A DNA stretch of 64,000 nt from Thermococcus henrietii (lineage in GTDB: Archaea; Methanobacteriota_B; Thermococci; Thermococcales; Thermococcaceae), in assembly GCF_900198835.1 (NCBI RefSeq), contig NZ_LT900021.1, positions 2,046,001 through 2,110,000 of the forward strand. The letters run 5' to 3'. The translations under genes and the position numbers were made by a program. The notes beneath the pieces were generated by a model. The model was given only the letters and a program-made list of their open reading frames with translations, made no database searches and was not told the DNA's origin. Positions 52,810-60,930 of the stretch are shown piece by piece; positions within the stretch are counted from its first letter, which is position 1; each line of letters opens with the position of its first letter.

Positions 52810-53610
52810 TTAAACCCGCACAAAACCCCAGCCCCTGAAGTGCGTCTCTATACCCTCCGTTTTTACCCTCAGCGAGCGAACCTCGTCGCGGAGCTCCGAG
52901 AGAAAAGCCCTGAAAAGCTCCTCGCTGGTTAGAACCCGGTAGCTCTCGGGAAACTCGGAGCGAAGCGTTTCCCGAAATTCATCTCCTGCCTTTTTGAGGT
53001 TTAGAACCTCGAAGAAGTAGTAATCGACAAAACCTTTCGTTTCCTCAACAACCCTCGAAACGTCGGTGACGCCCGGTATTATCGGGCTGACGAAGGCGTA
53101 CGTTCTTATTCCCTCCTCGTGAAGCCCCTGAAGGGCGTTGAAGCGGGCTTTCATAACCGGTGTCAGCGGCTCGAGGAGAGCCTTTTCACGGCCCTCAAAG
53201 GAGTTGAGAGTTAAGCCGACCTCAATCGAACGGAAGAGCTTGAAAATCTCGACGTCGCGCGTTACCAGCGGTGATTTGGTGAGTACTGAGAGCTCGTTCC
53301 TTTTGTCCATGAACCGGAGCGTCGAGCGGGTGAGCTTTAGCCCGGCCTCGACCGGCTGGTAGGGGTCGCTCACCGTGGACATCACAACCTTTCCGCTCAC
53401 GTGCTTCCTCGCAAGTTCAGGCGCGTTGATTTTGGCTATCACCCAGCTTCCCCACTCCCTCTCTCTGAACTCCCGAACGACGCTCCTGGCGTAGCAGTAG
53501 GGGCAGGCGAAGGAACAGCCAACGTACTGGTTGGCGCTCCAGGAAACGCCGGGGATCCGCGAGCGCGTGTAGAGTGATTTGACCCTCCGCTTTACAACCT
53601 CAACCTTCAT
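52810..53610 (-). CDS. SPL-like radical SAM protein
   Basis: A 266-residue radical SAM enzyme starting at MKVEVVKRRVKSLYTRS (ATG 53610). The cluster motif is YVGCSFACPYCYARS (C-x3-C-x2-C). SGKVVMSTVSDPYQPVEAGLKLTRSTL follows, typical of the spore photoproduct lyase-like/Rv2578c group. GVTDVSRVVEET and the final ETHFRGWGFVRV are family-like. The reaction is unknown in archaea. The frame to 53760 overlaps the start of the divergent metallopeptidase gene and is not used. It is convergent with the broken kinase gene with no gap. Confidence 0.9.
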   Translation of the reverse strand: MKVEVVKRRVKSLYTRSRIPGVSWSANQYVGCSFACPYCYARSVVREFREREWGSWVIAKINAPELARKHVSGKVVMSTVSDPYQPVEAGLKLTRSTLRFMDKRNELSVLTKSPLVTRDVEIFKLFRSIEVGLTLNSFEGREKALLEPLTPVMKARFNALQGLHEEGIRTYAFVSPIIPGVTDVSRVVEETKGFVDYYFFEVLNLKKAGDEFRETLRSEFPESYRVLTSEELFRAFLSELRDEVRSLRVKTEGIETHFRGWGFVRV

Positions 53611-53647
53611 AAGCGCGGGTACGAATTCATCCTTAAAAGGTGGTCGC

Positions 53648-54295
53648 ATGGAGGTAGAGGTTCGCCGCCGGCCGGTGAGGTACGCGAGGCTCGAGATCAA
53701 ACCCGACGGGAGAATCGTCGTCACCGCGCCGGAGGGCTTCGACGTTAGCGCTTTCCTCAAAAAGCACGAGAGGTGGCTGAAGGGCAGGCTGAGGGAGCTC
53801 GGGGAAGTGAGGAGAGAATCCTCAAGAGGTTTCCCCTTCTTCGGCGAGTTCTACCGGCTCGAGCTGGGGAACGTTCGGGGAATTGAGCGCAGGGACGGCG
53901 AGCTAATCCTCCCCGCCGAGCGCGAGCGGGCGCGGAAGGCCCTGAAGGAGCTCCTGCGAGGCAGGGTAACGGCGCTCGTCGCCCTCTACTCCGTCCTGAT
54001 GGGCCTTTCCCCGGGCAAAATCTACATCAGGAACCAGAGAACGAAGTGGGCGAGCTGTTCGAGCAGGGGAAACCTGAGCTTCAACCTCCGCCTCGCGGCT
54101 TTACCCGAGAGGCTGATTGAGTACGTCGTAATCCATGAGCTGGCGCACCTGCGCTACCTCGACCACTCTAAGGCTTTCTGGAGGCTCGTGGGGAGATTTT
54201 ATCCCGACTATATGACCGCGAGACGAGAGCTGAAGCGCTGGTGGGGGATAATCGAGGTCAACGAGGGGTGGAGACGGCTGGAGGGAAGGGAGTGA
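53648..54295 (+). CDS. YgjP/SprT-like zinc metallopeptidase (DUF45)
   Basis: A 215-residue protein of the YgjP-like family (PF01863). The zinc site is VVIHELAHLRYLDHSKAFWRLV (HELAH and a downstream His, about residues 165-186). The upstream NQRTKWASCSSRGNLSFNLRL is the family signature. The start is ATG 53648. Its product probably cleaves proteins or peptides; the substrate is not known. It overlaps the next gene by 4 bp. Confidence 0.92.
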   Translation: MEVEVRRRPVRYARLEIKPDGRIVVTAPEGFDVSAFLKKHERWLKGRLRELGEVRRESSRGFPFFGEFYRLELGNVRGIERRDGELILPAERERARKALKELLRGRVTALVALYSVLMGLSPGKIYIRNQRTKWASCSSRGNLSFNLRLAALPERLIEYVVIHELAHLRYLDHSKAFWRLVGRFYPDYMTARRELKRWWGIIEVNEGWRRLEGRE

Positions 54296-54690
54296 TTGGG
54301 AGAATCCTTAAGCTCATCGCACTGATGGCGGATGAGATAATCGTTGCCATAGTTCTGCTCGCGGTTCTTCCAGCCCTTGGAATAGACGTGCCGGCCCTCA
54401 TCACGGGGCTGATTCTGGGAATCCTCCTCGTCAAGGACGTTCTGATAGCTCCGTACGTGCTCGGAGGCGGGCTCGAAAAACGGCCCCAGACGGGGCCAGA
54501 ATCGCTCGTCGGCAGAACCGCTATGGTCGTGGAGGACCTCTCGCCCGAGGGCCTTGTGAAGCTCGACGGTGAACTCTGGCGCGCGAAATGCCTTCACGGA
54601 ACGGCGGGAAAGGGAGAGAAGGTCAGTGTCGTGGGGGTTGAGGGGACTAAGCTCCTCGTTGAACCCCCAGCGAGCGAAGAACCTCCGTGA
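54292..54690 (+). CDS. NfeD-like membrane protein with OB domain
   Basis: A short NfeD-type protein of 132 residues. It has two hydrophobic N-terminal segments (LIALMADEIIVAIVLLAVLPALGI, ALITGLILGILLVKDVLIAPYVLGG). A soluble OB domain follows (SLVGRTAMVVEDLSPEGLVKLDGELWRAKCLHGTAGKGEKVSVVGVEGTKLLV). NfeD proteins usually partner stomatin-like proteins or a membrane protease; none is adjacent. Start GTG 54292 overlaps the preceding stop (GTGA). Confidence 0.87.
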   Translation: MIGRILKLIALMADEIIVAIVLLAVLPALGIDVPALITGLILGILLVKDVLIAPYVLGGGLEKRPQTGPESLVGRTAMVVEDLSPEGLVKLDGELWRAKCLHGTAGKGEKVSVVGVEGTKLLVEPPASEEPP

Positions 54691-55081
54691 GCTCCTCCGG
54701 GTGGTTGGTCGAGAACGAGACATCCCAGCCCTTCCGCCTCTTGAGGTAGACGCAGGCCCTCGCAGGCAGGGTGAAGTGAATCTTCGCCGGACAGCTCGTC
54801 CAGCCTTCCCTGACCGCGAACCACTCGATTTCGTCAATCCTAATGGTTTTTCTGATGAAGAAACCGAGGAAACCGCTGAGAAAGATTCCCTCCTCGTAAA
54901 CCCTCACACGGAAGGCCATCGCCTCAAGGATTACCGCTATTGTGAGGGCCGTTGCAACGGTCATTATGAGGACGCCCTGACCGGTGGCAAAGCTCTCGTA
55001 GAGGCCGATTGACATGCCGATTATCGGCGGAAGCAGCAGGATGGTTATCCACCTGGAGTAGAGCGTCTCCTCGTAGAGCAT
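54647..55081 (-). CDS. Two-helix membrane protein with PH-like domain, function unknown
   Basis: A 144-residue protein with two N-terminal membrane segments (WITILLLPPIIGMSIGLYES, VLIMTVATALTIAVILEAMAF). A beta-rich soluble part follows (RVRVYEEGIFLSGFLGFFIRKTIRIDEIEWFAVREG...) that resembles bacterial PH-like domains. The last 44 bp overlap the convergent NfeD gene. No enzyme motif is present. Confidence 0.75.
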   Translation of the reverse strand: MLYEETLYSRWITILLLPPIIGMSIGLYESFATGQGVLIMTVATALTIAVILEAMAFRVRVYEEGIFLSGFLGFFIRKTIRIDEIEWFAVREGWTSCPAKIHFTLPARACVYLKRRKGWDVSFSTNHPEELTEVLRSLGVQRGA

Positions 55082-55145
55082 GGTCCATCGATATAGGTTC
55101 CCGCCAACGCTTTAAACCCCTTCTCAAACCTATGGTGGTGATACG

Positions 55146-55577
55146 ATGGTTAGGATTATGCCCGTTGACAGGCTGACCGACGATGACGTGAGGGAGATTC
55201 TGACGAAGTACCGGAAGATAGCCCTCGTTGGAGCTTCTCCGAAGCCCGAGCGCGACGCGAATGAGGTCATGCGCTACCTCATCGAGAAGGGCTACGAGGT
55301 CTATCCCGTCAACCCCCGCTACTCCGAGGTTCTCGGGCAGAAGTGCTACCCAAGCGTCCTCGACATTCCCGACGAGGTCGAGATAGTTGACCTCTTTGTA
55401 AGGCCAGAGTTCACGAAGGACTACGTTGAGCAGGCGATAAAGAAGGGCGCGAAGGTTGTCTGGTTCCAGTTCGGGACCTACGATAGAGAGGCCTTCAAGA
55501 GGGCAAAGGAGGCGGGCCTTATCGCCGTCGCCCACCGCTGTATCAAGCAGGAGCACGCGAGGCTCATCGGGGACTGA
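55146..55577 (+). CDS. CoA-binding (YccU-like) protein
   Basis: A 143-residue single Rossmann domain of the CoA_binding family. ALVGASPKPERDANEVMRYLIEKGYEVYPVNPRY is the nucleotide-binding beta-alpha-beta. YPSVLDIPDEVEIVDLFVRPEFT and KVVWFQFGTYDREAFKRAKEAGLIAVAHRCIKQEHARL complete the family pattern. It binds CoA or acyl-CoA; the cellular role is not established. Ribosome site GGTGGTGATAC precedes ATG 55146. Confidence 0.92.
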   Translation: MVRIMPVDRLTDDDVREILTKYRKIALVGASPKPERDANEVMRYLIEKGYEVYPVNPRYSEVLGQKCYPSVLDIPDEVEIVDLFVRPEFTKDYVEQAIKKGAKVVWFQFGTYDREAFKRAKEAGLIAVAHRCIKQEHARLIGD

Positions 55578-56524
55578 TATTGGCCTTTAATCCAACTTTT
55601 TCCAGCATTGGATAGCATCTTCTCAAAGCGAACCCCTCTCCAAGCAAGCTTTTTCCCAAAAGCTTCACTAAGAAACTTTGCAACAGCCTTTGGGAAAGGC
55701 TGGCGAAAGAAATGCTCCTTCTAGCCAAAGAGCAGAAAACAGTCGTGCAATAATCAATCAAAACTTTGAAAGGGGTTTAATCCCTCAAACAAACATTTTT
55801 CAAGCAGTTTCACATTTTTATCGGTGCCCTCTGGGCGCTTTTTCAGAGTGAAACACTCACCAAAGGGCAAGTTGAGTAGAAACCCATCTCAGAACTTGCC
55901 AATTCTTAGAAAGGCACGCATCTTCCGCCAGCGCTGAAGCTTTTGGAAAAAGCTTCACCAAAGAAACTTTGCCCGGCAAAGTTTCATCAAAGTTTGTGAT
56001 TCTTTTTGTAGGGGCTCCGGTGAGAGTGTTTGCGCTTTTAATGGGCTCTTGTAGTGTGGCGAATTCCTAAATTTTGGAAGCTTTCTCACGCGGGTTTACA
56101 TTTCCCCGCGCTCCGAAGGAACGCCTCCTAGAGAAACCCCTCCTAAATAACTCCTTTTAAAGAGAATTCCTTGAGAGTACTGCCACTTAAGAGTACAAAC
56201 TCCTTAAAATTTCATTCTTAGAGAAGAATCACGAACCTTGGTCAAACTTCGCGCTCAGCCTTTGAGAAAGGCTGGCGAAAAGAACGCCCTTCTTCTCAAA
56301 AAGCAAAAAGTCAGTCGTGCACTGACCGAGTGCAAGTTTAGACCGGGTTTAACACCAAACAAGACCTTTCAAGCAGTTCCAACTTTGTCATTGGCGTCCT
56401 TCGGACGCCGTTTAAAGAATGGAACACTCGCCAAAAAGCAAGTGAATGAGAAACCCACTAAGAAATGAATACCTCAAAAAGGCACATCATCTTCCACCAG
56501 CGCTTGCGCAAGCAAGGGCTGTTG
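55578..56524. repeat. AT-rich non-coding region with a long tandem repeat
   Basis: About 950 bp without a credible gene, lower in GC than all around it. Two diverged copies of a ~250-bp unit lie in the same direction at about 55684-55935 and 56256-56508. Both begin CAGCCTTTG-GAAAGGCTGGCGAAA. Both contain GTCGTGCA, TTTCAAGCAGTT, a hairpin (GTGCCCTCTGGGCGC or GGCGTCCTTCGGACGCC), GAAACCCA and CATCTTCC-CCAGCGCT. The spacer holds further short related pieces (AAAAGCTTCAC-AAGAAACTTTGC at about 55660 and 55955). Confidence 0.8.
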
Positions 56525-56612
56525 TGGTGCGGGGGCCGGGATTTGAACCCGGGAACCCCTGCGGGACGGGACCCTAAATCCCGCGCCTTTGGCCAGGCTC
56601 GGCTACCCCCGC
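56525..56612 (-). tRNA. tRNA-Leu (UAG)
   Basis: On the minus strand the sequence reads from GCGGGGGTAGCCGAGCC to GGGTTCAAATCCCGGCCCCC plus GCACCA, with an acceptor stem GCGGGGG/CCCCCGC. The anticodon stem CGGGA/TCCCG closes loop TTTAGGG, which gives anticodon TAG. The long variable arm (GTCCCGCAGGGGTT region) is that of leucine tRNA. The CCA end is encoded. A TATA GCTTTTAAAG lies upstream at 56634-56645. The tandem-repeat region lies just downstream of the tRNA 3' end. Confidence 0.93.
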
Positions 56613-56656
56613 GCGGAAGGGAGTTTTCGCTCCACCTTTAAAAGCTTTGAGGGGAA

Positions 56657-56668
56657 AGCCTTATAAGG
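56657..56668 (+). promoter_or_regulatory. TATA box of the DUF2178-HTH-ABC operon
   Basis: AGCCTTATAAGG, 46-57 bp before ATG 56714. The expected start of transcription, near 56688, falls at the junction of the two operator copies. Confidence 0.6.
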
Positions 56669-56670
56669 AT

Positions 56671-56702
56671 GTAAAGGAAACTTTACGTAAAGGAAACTTT
56701 AC
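56671..56702 (+). promoter_or_regulatory. Two tandem palindromic operators
   Basis: GTAAAGGAAACTTTAC occurs twice with no gap, at 56671-56686 and 56687-56702. Each copy is an inverted repeat GTAAAG-GAAA-CTTTAC. They lie between the TATA and the start codon and cover the expected transcription start, as a repressor site should. The operon encodes an HTH protein at 57460, the natural candidate to bind them. Confidence 0.75.
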
Positions 56703-56713
56703 ATGGTGGGAGC

Positions 56714-57094
56714 ATGGATAGGTGGAAGCTCATTGGGTACGCAATCCCCACAACAACGGCCCTCCTGCTGAGCCTCGCACTGTGGAAGGGAAGTGTTCTT
56801 CTGGCCTTCGGCGTCCTAGCGGCCTCAATTGCATCTTCGTTCCTCTACGCGGAGTGGCTCCAAAAACGCGGTGAGGTCATAAGCGATGAAAGAACACTCC
56901 GCATCGAGGAGGCCGCCTCGCGGAGAACTCTCCAGGTGGTCGTGCTGGCAATGGCATTTTCCGTAGTGGTCCTTTCGGTTCTCTCCAAGAGGGAGCCTGG
57001 CCTGAGGAGCGCCTACTACCTCGCCCTTGCCCTGATGGTTTTAACGTCTGTCCTCAAGCTGTGCATGAGGCACTACTACTCGCGGGTGATGTGA
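56714..57094 (+). CDS. DUF2178 membrane protein, first copy
   Basis: A 126-residue protein with four hydrophobic segments (AIPTTTALLLSLALW, LLAFGVLAASIASSFLYAEWL, TLQVVVLAMAFSVVVLSVL, SAYYLALALMVLTSVLKLC). A middle loop EVISDERTLRIEEAASRRT is characteristic of the DUF2178 family. The function is unknown; such proteins often sit beside HTH regulators. It ends with HYYSRVM, nearly the same as the end of its neighbour (AYYERVM). First gene of a five-gene operon. Confidence 0.85.
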   Translation: MDRWKLIGYAIPTTTALLLSLALWKGSVLLAFGVLAASIASSFLYAEWLQKRGEVISDERTLRIEEAASRRTLQVVVLAMAFSVVVLSVLSKREPGLRSAYYLALALMVLTSVLKLCMRHYYSRVM

Positions 57095-57460
57095 ATGGGA
57101 TTCAAAACAATCCACTTCCTGTTTCTCTTCGCGACTATGTTGCTAATGAGCTACTATTCCGGGATAAACACCTACATGAGCTGGCTCTTCTTCACAATCA
57201 CATGGCTCGGGGCGTGGCTCCTCCTGAAGGTGTACAACAAGAGGGAACCAATAACCGACGAGAGGACAGAGCTGATAACCATGAAGAGCCTCTACAACGG
57301 AATGGGGATTGGTCTCGTGGTCTTCGGCTACGAGCTGATATGGCTTATTAGCCATGACAGCGAAACGGCGGTTCTGCTTTCCAAGTGGCTCATTTTACCC
57401 CTGCTTGCAGGCGTTTTGGCCGCGGCAATTCTGAAAGCCTACTACGAGAGGGTGATGTGA
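57095..57460 (+). CDS. DUF2178 membrane protein, second copy
   Basis: A 121-residue four-segment membrane protein with the same loop as the first (REPITDERTELITMKSLYNG) and end (AYYERVM). It begins right after the preceding stop (GTGATGTGAATGG), so the two are probably products of a tandem duplication and may form a heteromer. Its stop overlaps the HTH start by 1 bp. Confidence 0.85.
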   Translation: MGFKTIHFLFLFATMLLMSYYSGINTYMSWLFFTITWLGAWLLLKVYNKREPITDERTELITMKSLYNGMGIGLVVFGYELIWLISHDSETAVLLSKWLILPLLAGVLAAAILKAYYERVM

Positions 57461-57669
57461 TGCGCAACAGGTTGCGCGACCTTAGGGAGGCGAAAGGGCT
57501 AACTCAAGAAGAGCTCGCAAGGGCCTTAGGGGTTACGAGGCAGACGATTATTGCGATTGAGAAAGGGAAATACGACCCCTCCCTAAGGCTGGCCTTCAAG
57601 ATAGCGCGGTTCTTCGGCGTTAAAATCGAGGACATCTTCATCTACGAGGGTGATGAAAATGCTCGTTGA
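57460..57669 (+). CDS. XRE/YozG-like HTH transcriptional regulator
   Basis: A 69-residue helix-turn-helix protein of the YozG-like Cro/CI type (RLRDLREAKGLTQEELARALGVTRQTIIAIEKGKYDPSLRLAFKIARFFGVKIEDIFIYE). It starts at ATG 57460 (TGATG overlap with the upstream stop). It is probably the regulator that binds the twin palindromes at 56671-56702, by position. The ABC ATPase gene overlaps its 3' end by 11 bp. Confidence 0.93.
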   Translation: MRNRLRDLREAKGLTQEELARALGVTRQTIIAIEKGKYDPSLRLAFKIARFFGVKIEDIFIYEGDENAR

Positions 57670-58414
57670 GGTTGAGAACCTTGAGAAGGATTACGGAAAG
57701 GTCAAGGCCCTGAAGGGGGTAAGCTTCTCCATCAGGGAGGGCGAAATCTTTGGCCTCATCGGGCCGAACGGGGCCGGAAAGAGCACGACCCTCAAAATCC
57801 TCGCTACCCTGCTAAGGCCAACCGGGGGGACGGCGAGAATAGCGGGCTACGACGTCGTTAAGGAAGCCGACAGGGTCAGGGCACTAATCAGCTACCTGCC
57901 CGAAGAGGCCGGAGCGTACAAGAACCTCACCGGGAGGGAGTACCTGGAGTTCATGGCGAGGCTTTACGCCAAAGACGAGCGGAAAGCCCGGGAAATGCTC
58001 CAGCTCGGCGCTGAGCTCGCCGGCCTTGGGGAGAGGCTTGACGACAAGGTCTCAACCTACTCCAAGGGAATGACGCGCAAGCTGTTGATAGCGAGGGCCC
58101 TCATGGTGAGGCCGAAGCTGGCAATCCTCGACGAGCCGGCGAGCGGGCTCGACATAGTGAACGCCTACGAGATAAGGAAGACGATAAGGCGCTTCGCGAG
58201 GAGCGAAGGAACGACGTTCCTGATTTCAAGCCACAACATGCTTGAGGTCGAGTTCCTCTGCGACCGCGTTGCCATGATTGCCGGCGGAAGAATCGTGGAA
58301 ATTGGAACGCCGGAGGAGCTGAAAACCAAATACGGCGCCGAGAACCTCGAGGAGGTCTTCATGAGGGCCATCGGCGTGAGCATCCCAGAGCCGGTCGGGG
58401 GTGAGGGCTCATGA
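57659..58414 (+). CDS. ABC exporter ATP-binding protein (NatA-like)
   Basis: A 251-residue ABC ATPase with Walker A GPNGAGKST, signature YSKGMTRKLLIARAL (in place of LSGGQ), Walker B LAILDEPASGLD and switch His in ISSHNMLEVE. The start is ATG 57659 after GAGGGTGA and lies in the overlap with the HTH gene. With the next gene it forms a NatAB-like export pair; the substrate may be sodium or an organic compound. Confidence 0.92.
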   Translation: MLVEVENLEKDYGKVKALKGVSFSIREGEIFGLIGPNGAGKSTTLKILATLLRPTGGTARIAGYDVVKEADRVRALISYLPEEAGAYKNLTGREYLEFMARLYAKDERKAREMLQLGAELAGLGERLDDKVSTYSKGMTRKLLIARALMVRPKLAILDEPASGLDIVNAYEIRKTIRRFARSEGTTFLISSHNMLEVEFLCDRVAMIAGGRIVEIGTPEELKTKYGAENLEEVFMRAIGVSIPEPVGGEGS

Positions 58415-59688
58415 GCGATTTTCTCGTCCTGGCCAAGAAGGAGATAAAGAACCTGATGCGGGACAGAAAGCTGATTTTCGGCCTCATAATCGTGCCCCTA
58501 ATCGTCTACCCGGCCCTTGGAAAGATGATGCAGTTCGGATTCGAGAGTGCCGCCAGTACCACCCACGTGGCGATAGTCAACTTCGACGATGGAAAGTACG
58601 GCGAGCTGCTGATAAAGGCCCTGAACGTCACCCCCAACGTCACCGTAACGGTCATAAGCGCCGGCTCGGTTGATGATGCCCTGCGGAAGGCGCTCCGGGA
58701 GAATCAGAATGTCTTGGTCGTGATTCCCCCCAACTTCAGCGAGAGCATTGAGTCCGATGAGGCCGCTGTGGTCCAGATATACGGGGTTTTCAAGGGTGTC
58801 GGCTCGGGGATGAGGGAGAGCGTGAGCGAGGGCAGGATTAACGCCGTGATAAACGTTCTCTCGGAGGAGATAGCGAAGCTCAAGGTTCAGGAACTCGGCG
58901 CGAAGAACCCGGACGCGGTTCTGCACCCGATAAGGGCGGAGAGCAAGTCGTACCTCCTTGGCAGAATCGTTGACGTTCCCCCAACGGTTGTCTCGCAGGT
59001 CCTGGCTTCCCAATCCTACGGACTGCCCCTCATAGTCTTCCTGATGGTCATGATAACGTCCCAGATGTCGGCGGGGGCTGTGGCGAGTGAAAAGGAGAAC
59101 AAAACCCTTGAGACGCTCCTGACGCTCCCGGTGAGAAGGACGACGATTGTGGCATCGAAGATAACTGGAACGGCAGTGATGGGCGTCATAGCGGCCTTAG
59201 CCTATATGATTGGCCTCAAGCAGTACATGGCGGGGTTCGGGACCCAGACGGGCGTCTCGCTGAGTGAACTCGGCCTCTCGATAACACCAGCCGGCATGGC
59301 ACTCTTCGGCGTCGTCGTCTTCCTGACGATAGCCTTTTCGCTGAGCCTCGCGATGCTATTGGCTGTCTTCGCCGAGGACGTTCAGAGCGCCAACACGGTG
59401 GTCAGCTCGGTCATACTGCCCCTTGCCTTCCCCTCGTTCGTCCTGATGTTCGTTGATATTAGCCAGCTCCCGGCCCTCTGGAAGTACCTGCTCCTCGCCA
59501 GCCCCTTCACTCACCCTGTCGTGGACTACCGCTACGTGATAGCGAAGGACTACACGGCCCTCGGTGCGAGCATAGCTTACCTCGCCATCGTCGCCGGTGC
59601 AACGCTCTACGTAACCGCAAGGGTCTTCGCCAGCGAGAAAATCCTGACCGCAAGGCTCGGATGGGGAAGGCGGAAGGGGAGAGAGTGA
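58411..59688 (+). CDS. ABC-2 exporter permease (NatB-like)
   Basis: A 425-residue permease. A single N-terminal membrane segment (LIFGLIIVPLIVYPALGKMM) is followed by a large extracytoplasmic domain (residues ~40-190). Five or so C-terminal segments follow. ASEKENKTLETLLTLPVRRTTIVASKI is the typical ABC-2 coupling region. Start ATG 58411 overlaps the ATPase stop (ATGA). The operon DUF2178-DUF2178-HTH-ATPase-permease ends here. Confidence 0.92.
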   Translation: MSDFLVLAKKEIKNLMRDRKLIFGLIIVPLIVYPALGKMMQFGFESAASTTHVAIVNFDDGKYGELLIKALNVTPNVTVTVISAGSVDDALRKALRENQNVLVVIPPNFSESIESDEAAVVQIYGVFKGVGSGMRESVSEGRINAVINVLSEEIAKLKVQELGAKNPDAVLHPIRAESKSYLLGRIVDVPPTVVSQVLASQSYGLPLIVFLMVMITSQMSAGAVASEKENKTLETLLTLPVRRTTIVASKITGTAVMGVIAALAYMIGLKQYMAGFGTQTGVSLSELGLSITPAGMALFGVVVFLTIAFSLSLAMLLAVFAEDVQSANTVVSSVILPLAFPSFVLMFVDISQLPALWKYLLLASPFTHPVVDYRYVIAKDYTALGASIAYLAIVAGATLYVTARVFASEKILTARLGWGRRKGRE

Positions 59689-59698
59689 GGGGTTTTCT

Positions 59699-60465
59699 TT
59701 TCTAATTCTCTTTGAGTCTTATTGCAACCAACTTAGCAAAAGACAACCGCATAACCGAATACGACTTTCAATTCTCCTAGAGTCTTATTGCAACTTTGAT
59801 GTTTCGCAGTTTGGGGCTCAGTATGACACTGCTTTCAATTCTCCTAGAGTCTTATTGCAACTTTCGTTCTGCTCGTCATCTATGCATCGAAGCTCATCTT
59901 TCAATTCTCCTAGAGTCTTATTGCAACTCAAAGAGAACGGCTTATGTCTCTGAAAAGATTAAAGCTTTCAATTCTCCTAGAGTCTTATTGCAACAGCCAC
60001 GCTCAAACCCGAGACCAAACACGAACAGAAAACTTTCAATTCTCCTAGAGTCTTATTGCAACGTGGAAAAGTTGGGTCGTGTGGGGCTGGAACTTGGCTC
60101 TTTCAATTCTCCTAGAGTCTTATTGCAACGTGAACGCCAACCAGAAGGCGAACGTTACCGTTACAGCTTTCAATTCTCCTAGAGTCTTATTGCAACAGCG
60201 TTAGAGAAATCGCCGACGTTAAAGAGCCTCTCACTTTCAATTCTCCTAGAGTCTTATTGCAACTCAAAGAGAAAAGAGTCAAACTTATTCTCCGTAAGGG
60301 CTTTCAATTCTCCTAGAGTCTTATTGCAACCTCCCGAGGAAAGACCTCAAAATTTACGAGAGAGTCGCTTTCAATTCTCCTAGAGTCTTATTGCAACTTT
60401 GGGTGAGCCGTGTGGAGCTAAGGCCAATATCAACCCTTTCAATTCTCCTAGAGTCTTATTGCAAC
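59699..60465 (-). CRISPR. CRISPR array, 12 repeats and 11 spacers, no cas genes nearby
   Basis: Repeats are 30 bp. On the transcribed (minus) strand they start GTTGCAATAAGACTC and end GAATTGAAAG, the Thermococcales type whose crRNA 5' tag is ATTGAAAG. Repeat starts on the plus strand are 59699, 59765, 59832, 59898, 59965, 60033, 60100, 60167, 60234, 60301, 60368 and 60436; spacers are 36-38 bp. The eleven repeats from 59765 are identical. The one at 59699 differs at several bases and is the distal (oldest) end, which agrees with transcription from the right. No cas gene lies in the window. Confidence 0.97.
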
Positions 60466-60930
60466 AGGGGGCGAAACTCGTCCTTTCGCCCAACAAAGGA
60501 AGAAGGACCTCTCGATATTTAAGCCTTTCTGGAAATCGGGCTTTAACCCTGGCCTTTTGTGGCTTGTCCAAACCGCTTGATGGGCACTCCCACAAGTGCA
60601 AGCAACCTGATTAGCGCTTCCCCCAGTCGAGGGAATAGCTTACCGCGATTTCCCGAGGTGTTACTGACCTCTGTTGGGTCGTCCAACGGCTATCCTGCGT
60701 TTCTCCCAAAAACAATTTGATTTAAACAGGTTTTACGGTCGTTTAGGCGTTGGAAAGGCATCATTAAAACTGTCCGAAAATATCTCGTTACACAGACCAA
60801 CAAAATCATTCCAATAAGTTACGTCTACATAACCATAAAAATCGATTTCCGGGGTGGGCCTGTAAGAGCATTCTCCAGAGGAAGGCTAAAGTGGGCCGGA
60901 AAATTGTGGAAAACAGCACTCATCCGGATA
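60466..60930 (-). promoter_or_regulatory. CRISPR leader region
   Basis: About 465 bp without a gene between the newest repeat and the next CDS. A TATA GCTTAAATAT (minus strand, 60515-60524) would start transcription about 25-30 bp before the array. The stretch from about 60540 to 60720 is rich in short hairpins. I see no protein gene; the remainder to 60930 is AT-rich and has the 3' end of the UPF0201 gene at its right. Confidence 0.7.

Noticed and set aside
55564-55761. 65-residue minus-strand frame at the left of the repeat region
   Set aside because: It overlaps the end of the CoA-binding gene, lacks a start signal and is low-complexity.
56238-56468. 76-residue frame in the tandem repeat region
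   Set aside because: It is not preserved in the other repeat copy, has no ribosome site, and the matching parts of the two copies are not in a common frame.
59796-60182. 128-residue frame across CRISPR repeats
   Set aside because: It consists of translated repeats (FNSPRVLLQ / LSILLESYCN), not a gene.
60540-60720. Possible SRP RNA, RNase P RNA or other known structured RNA in the CRISPR leader
   Set aside because: The sequence has short hairpins but none of the conserved elements of those RNAs that I can recognise.
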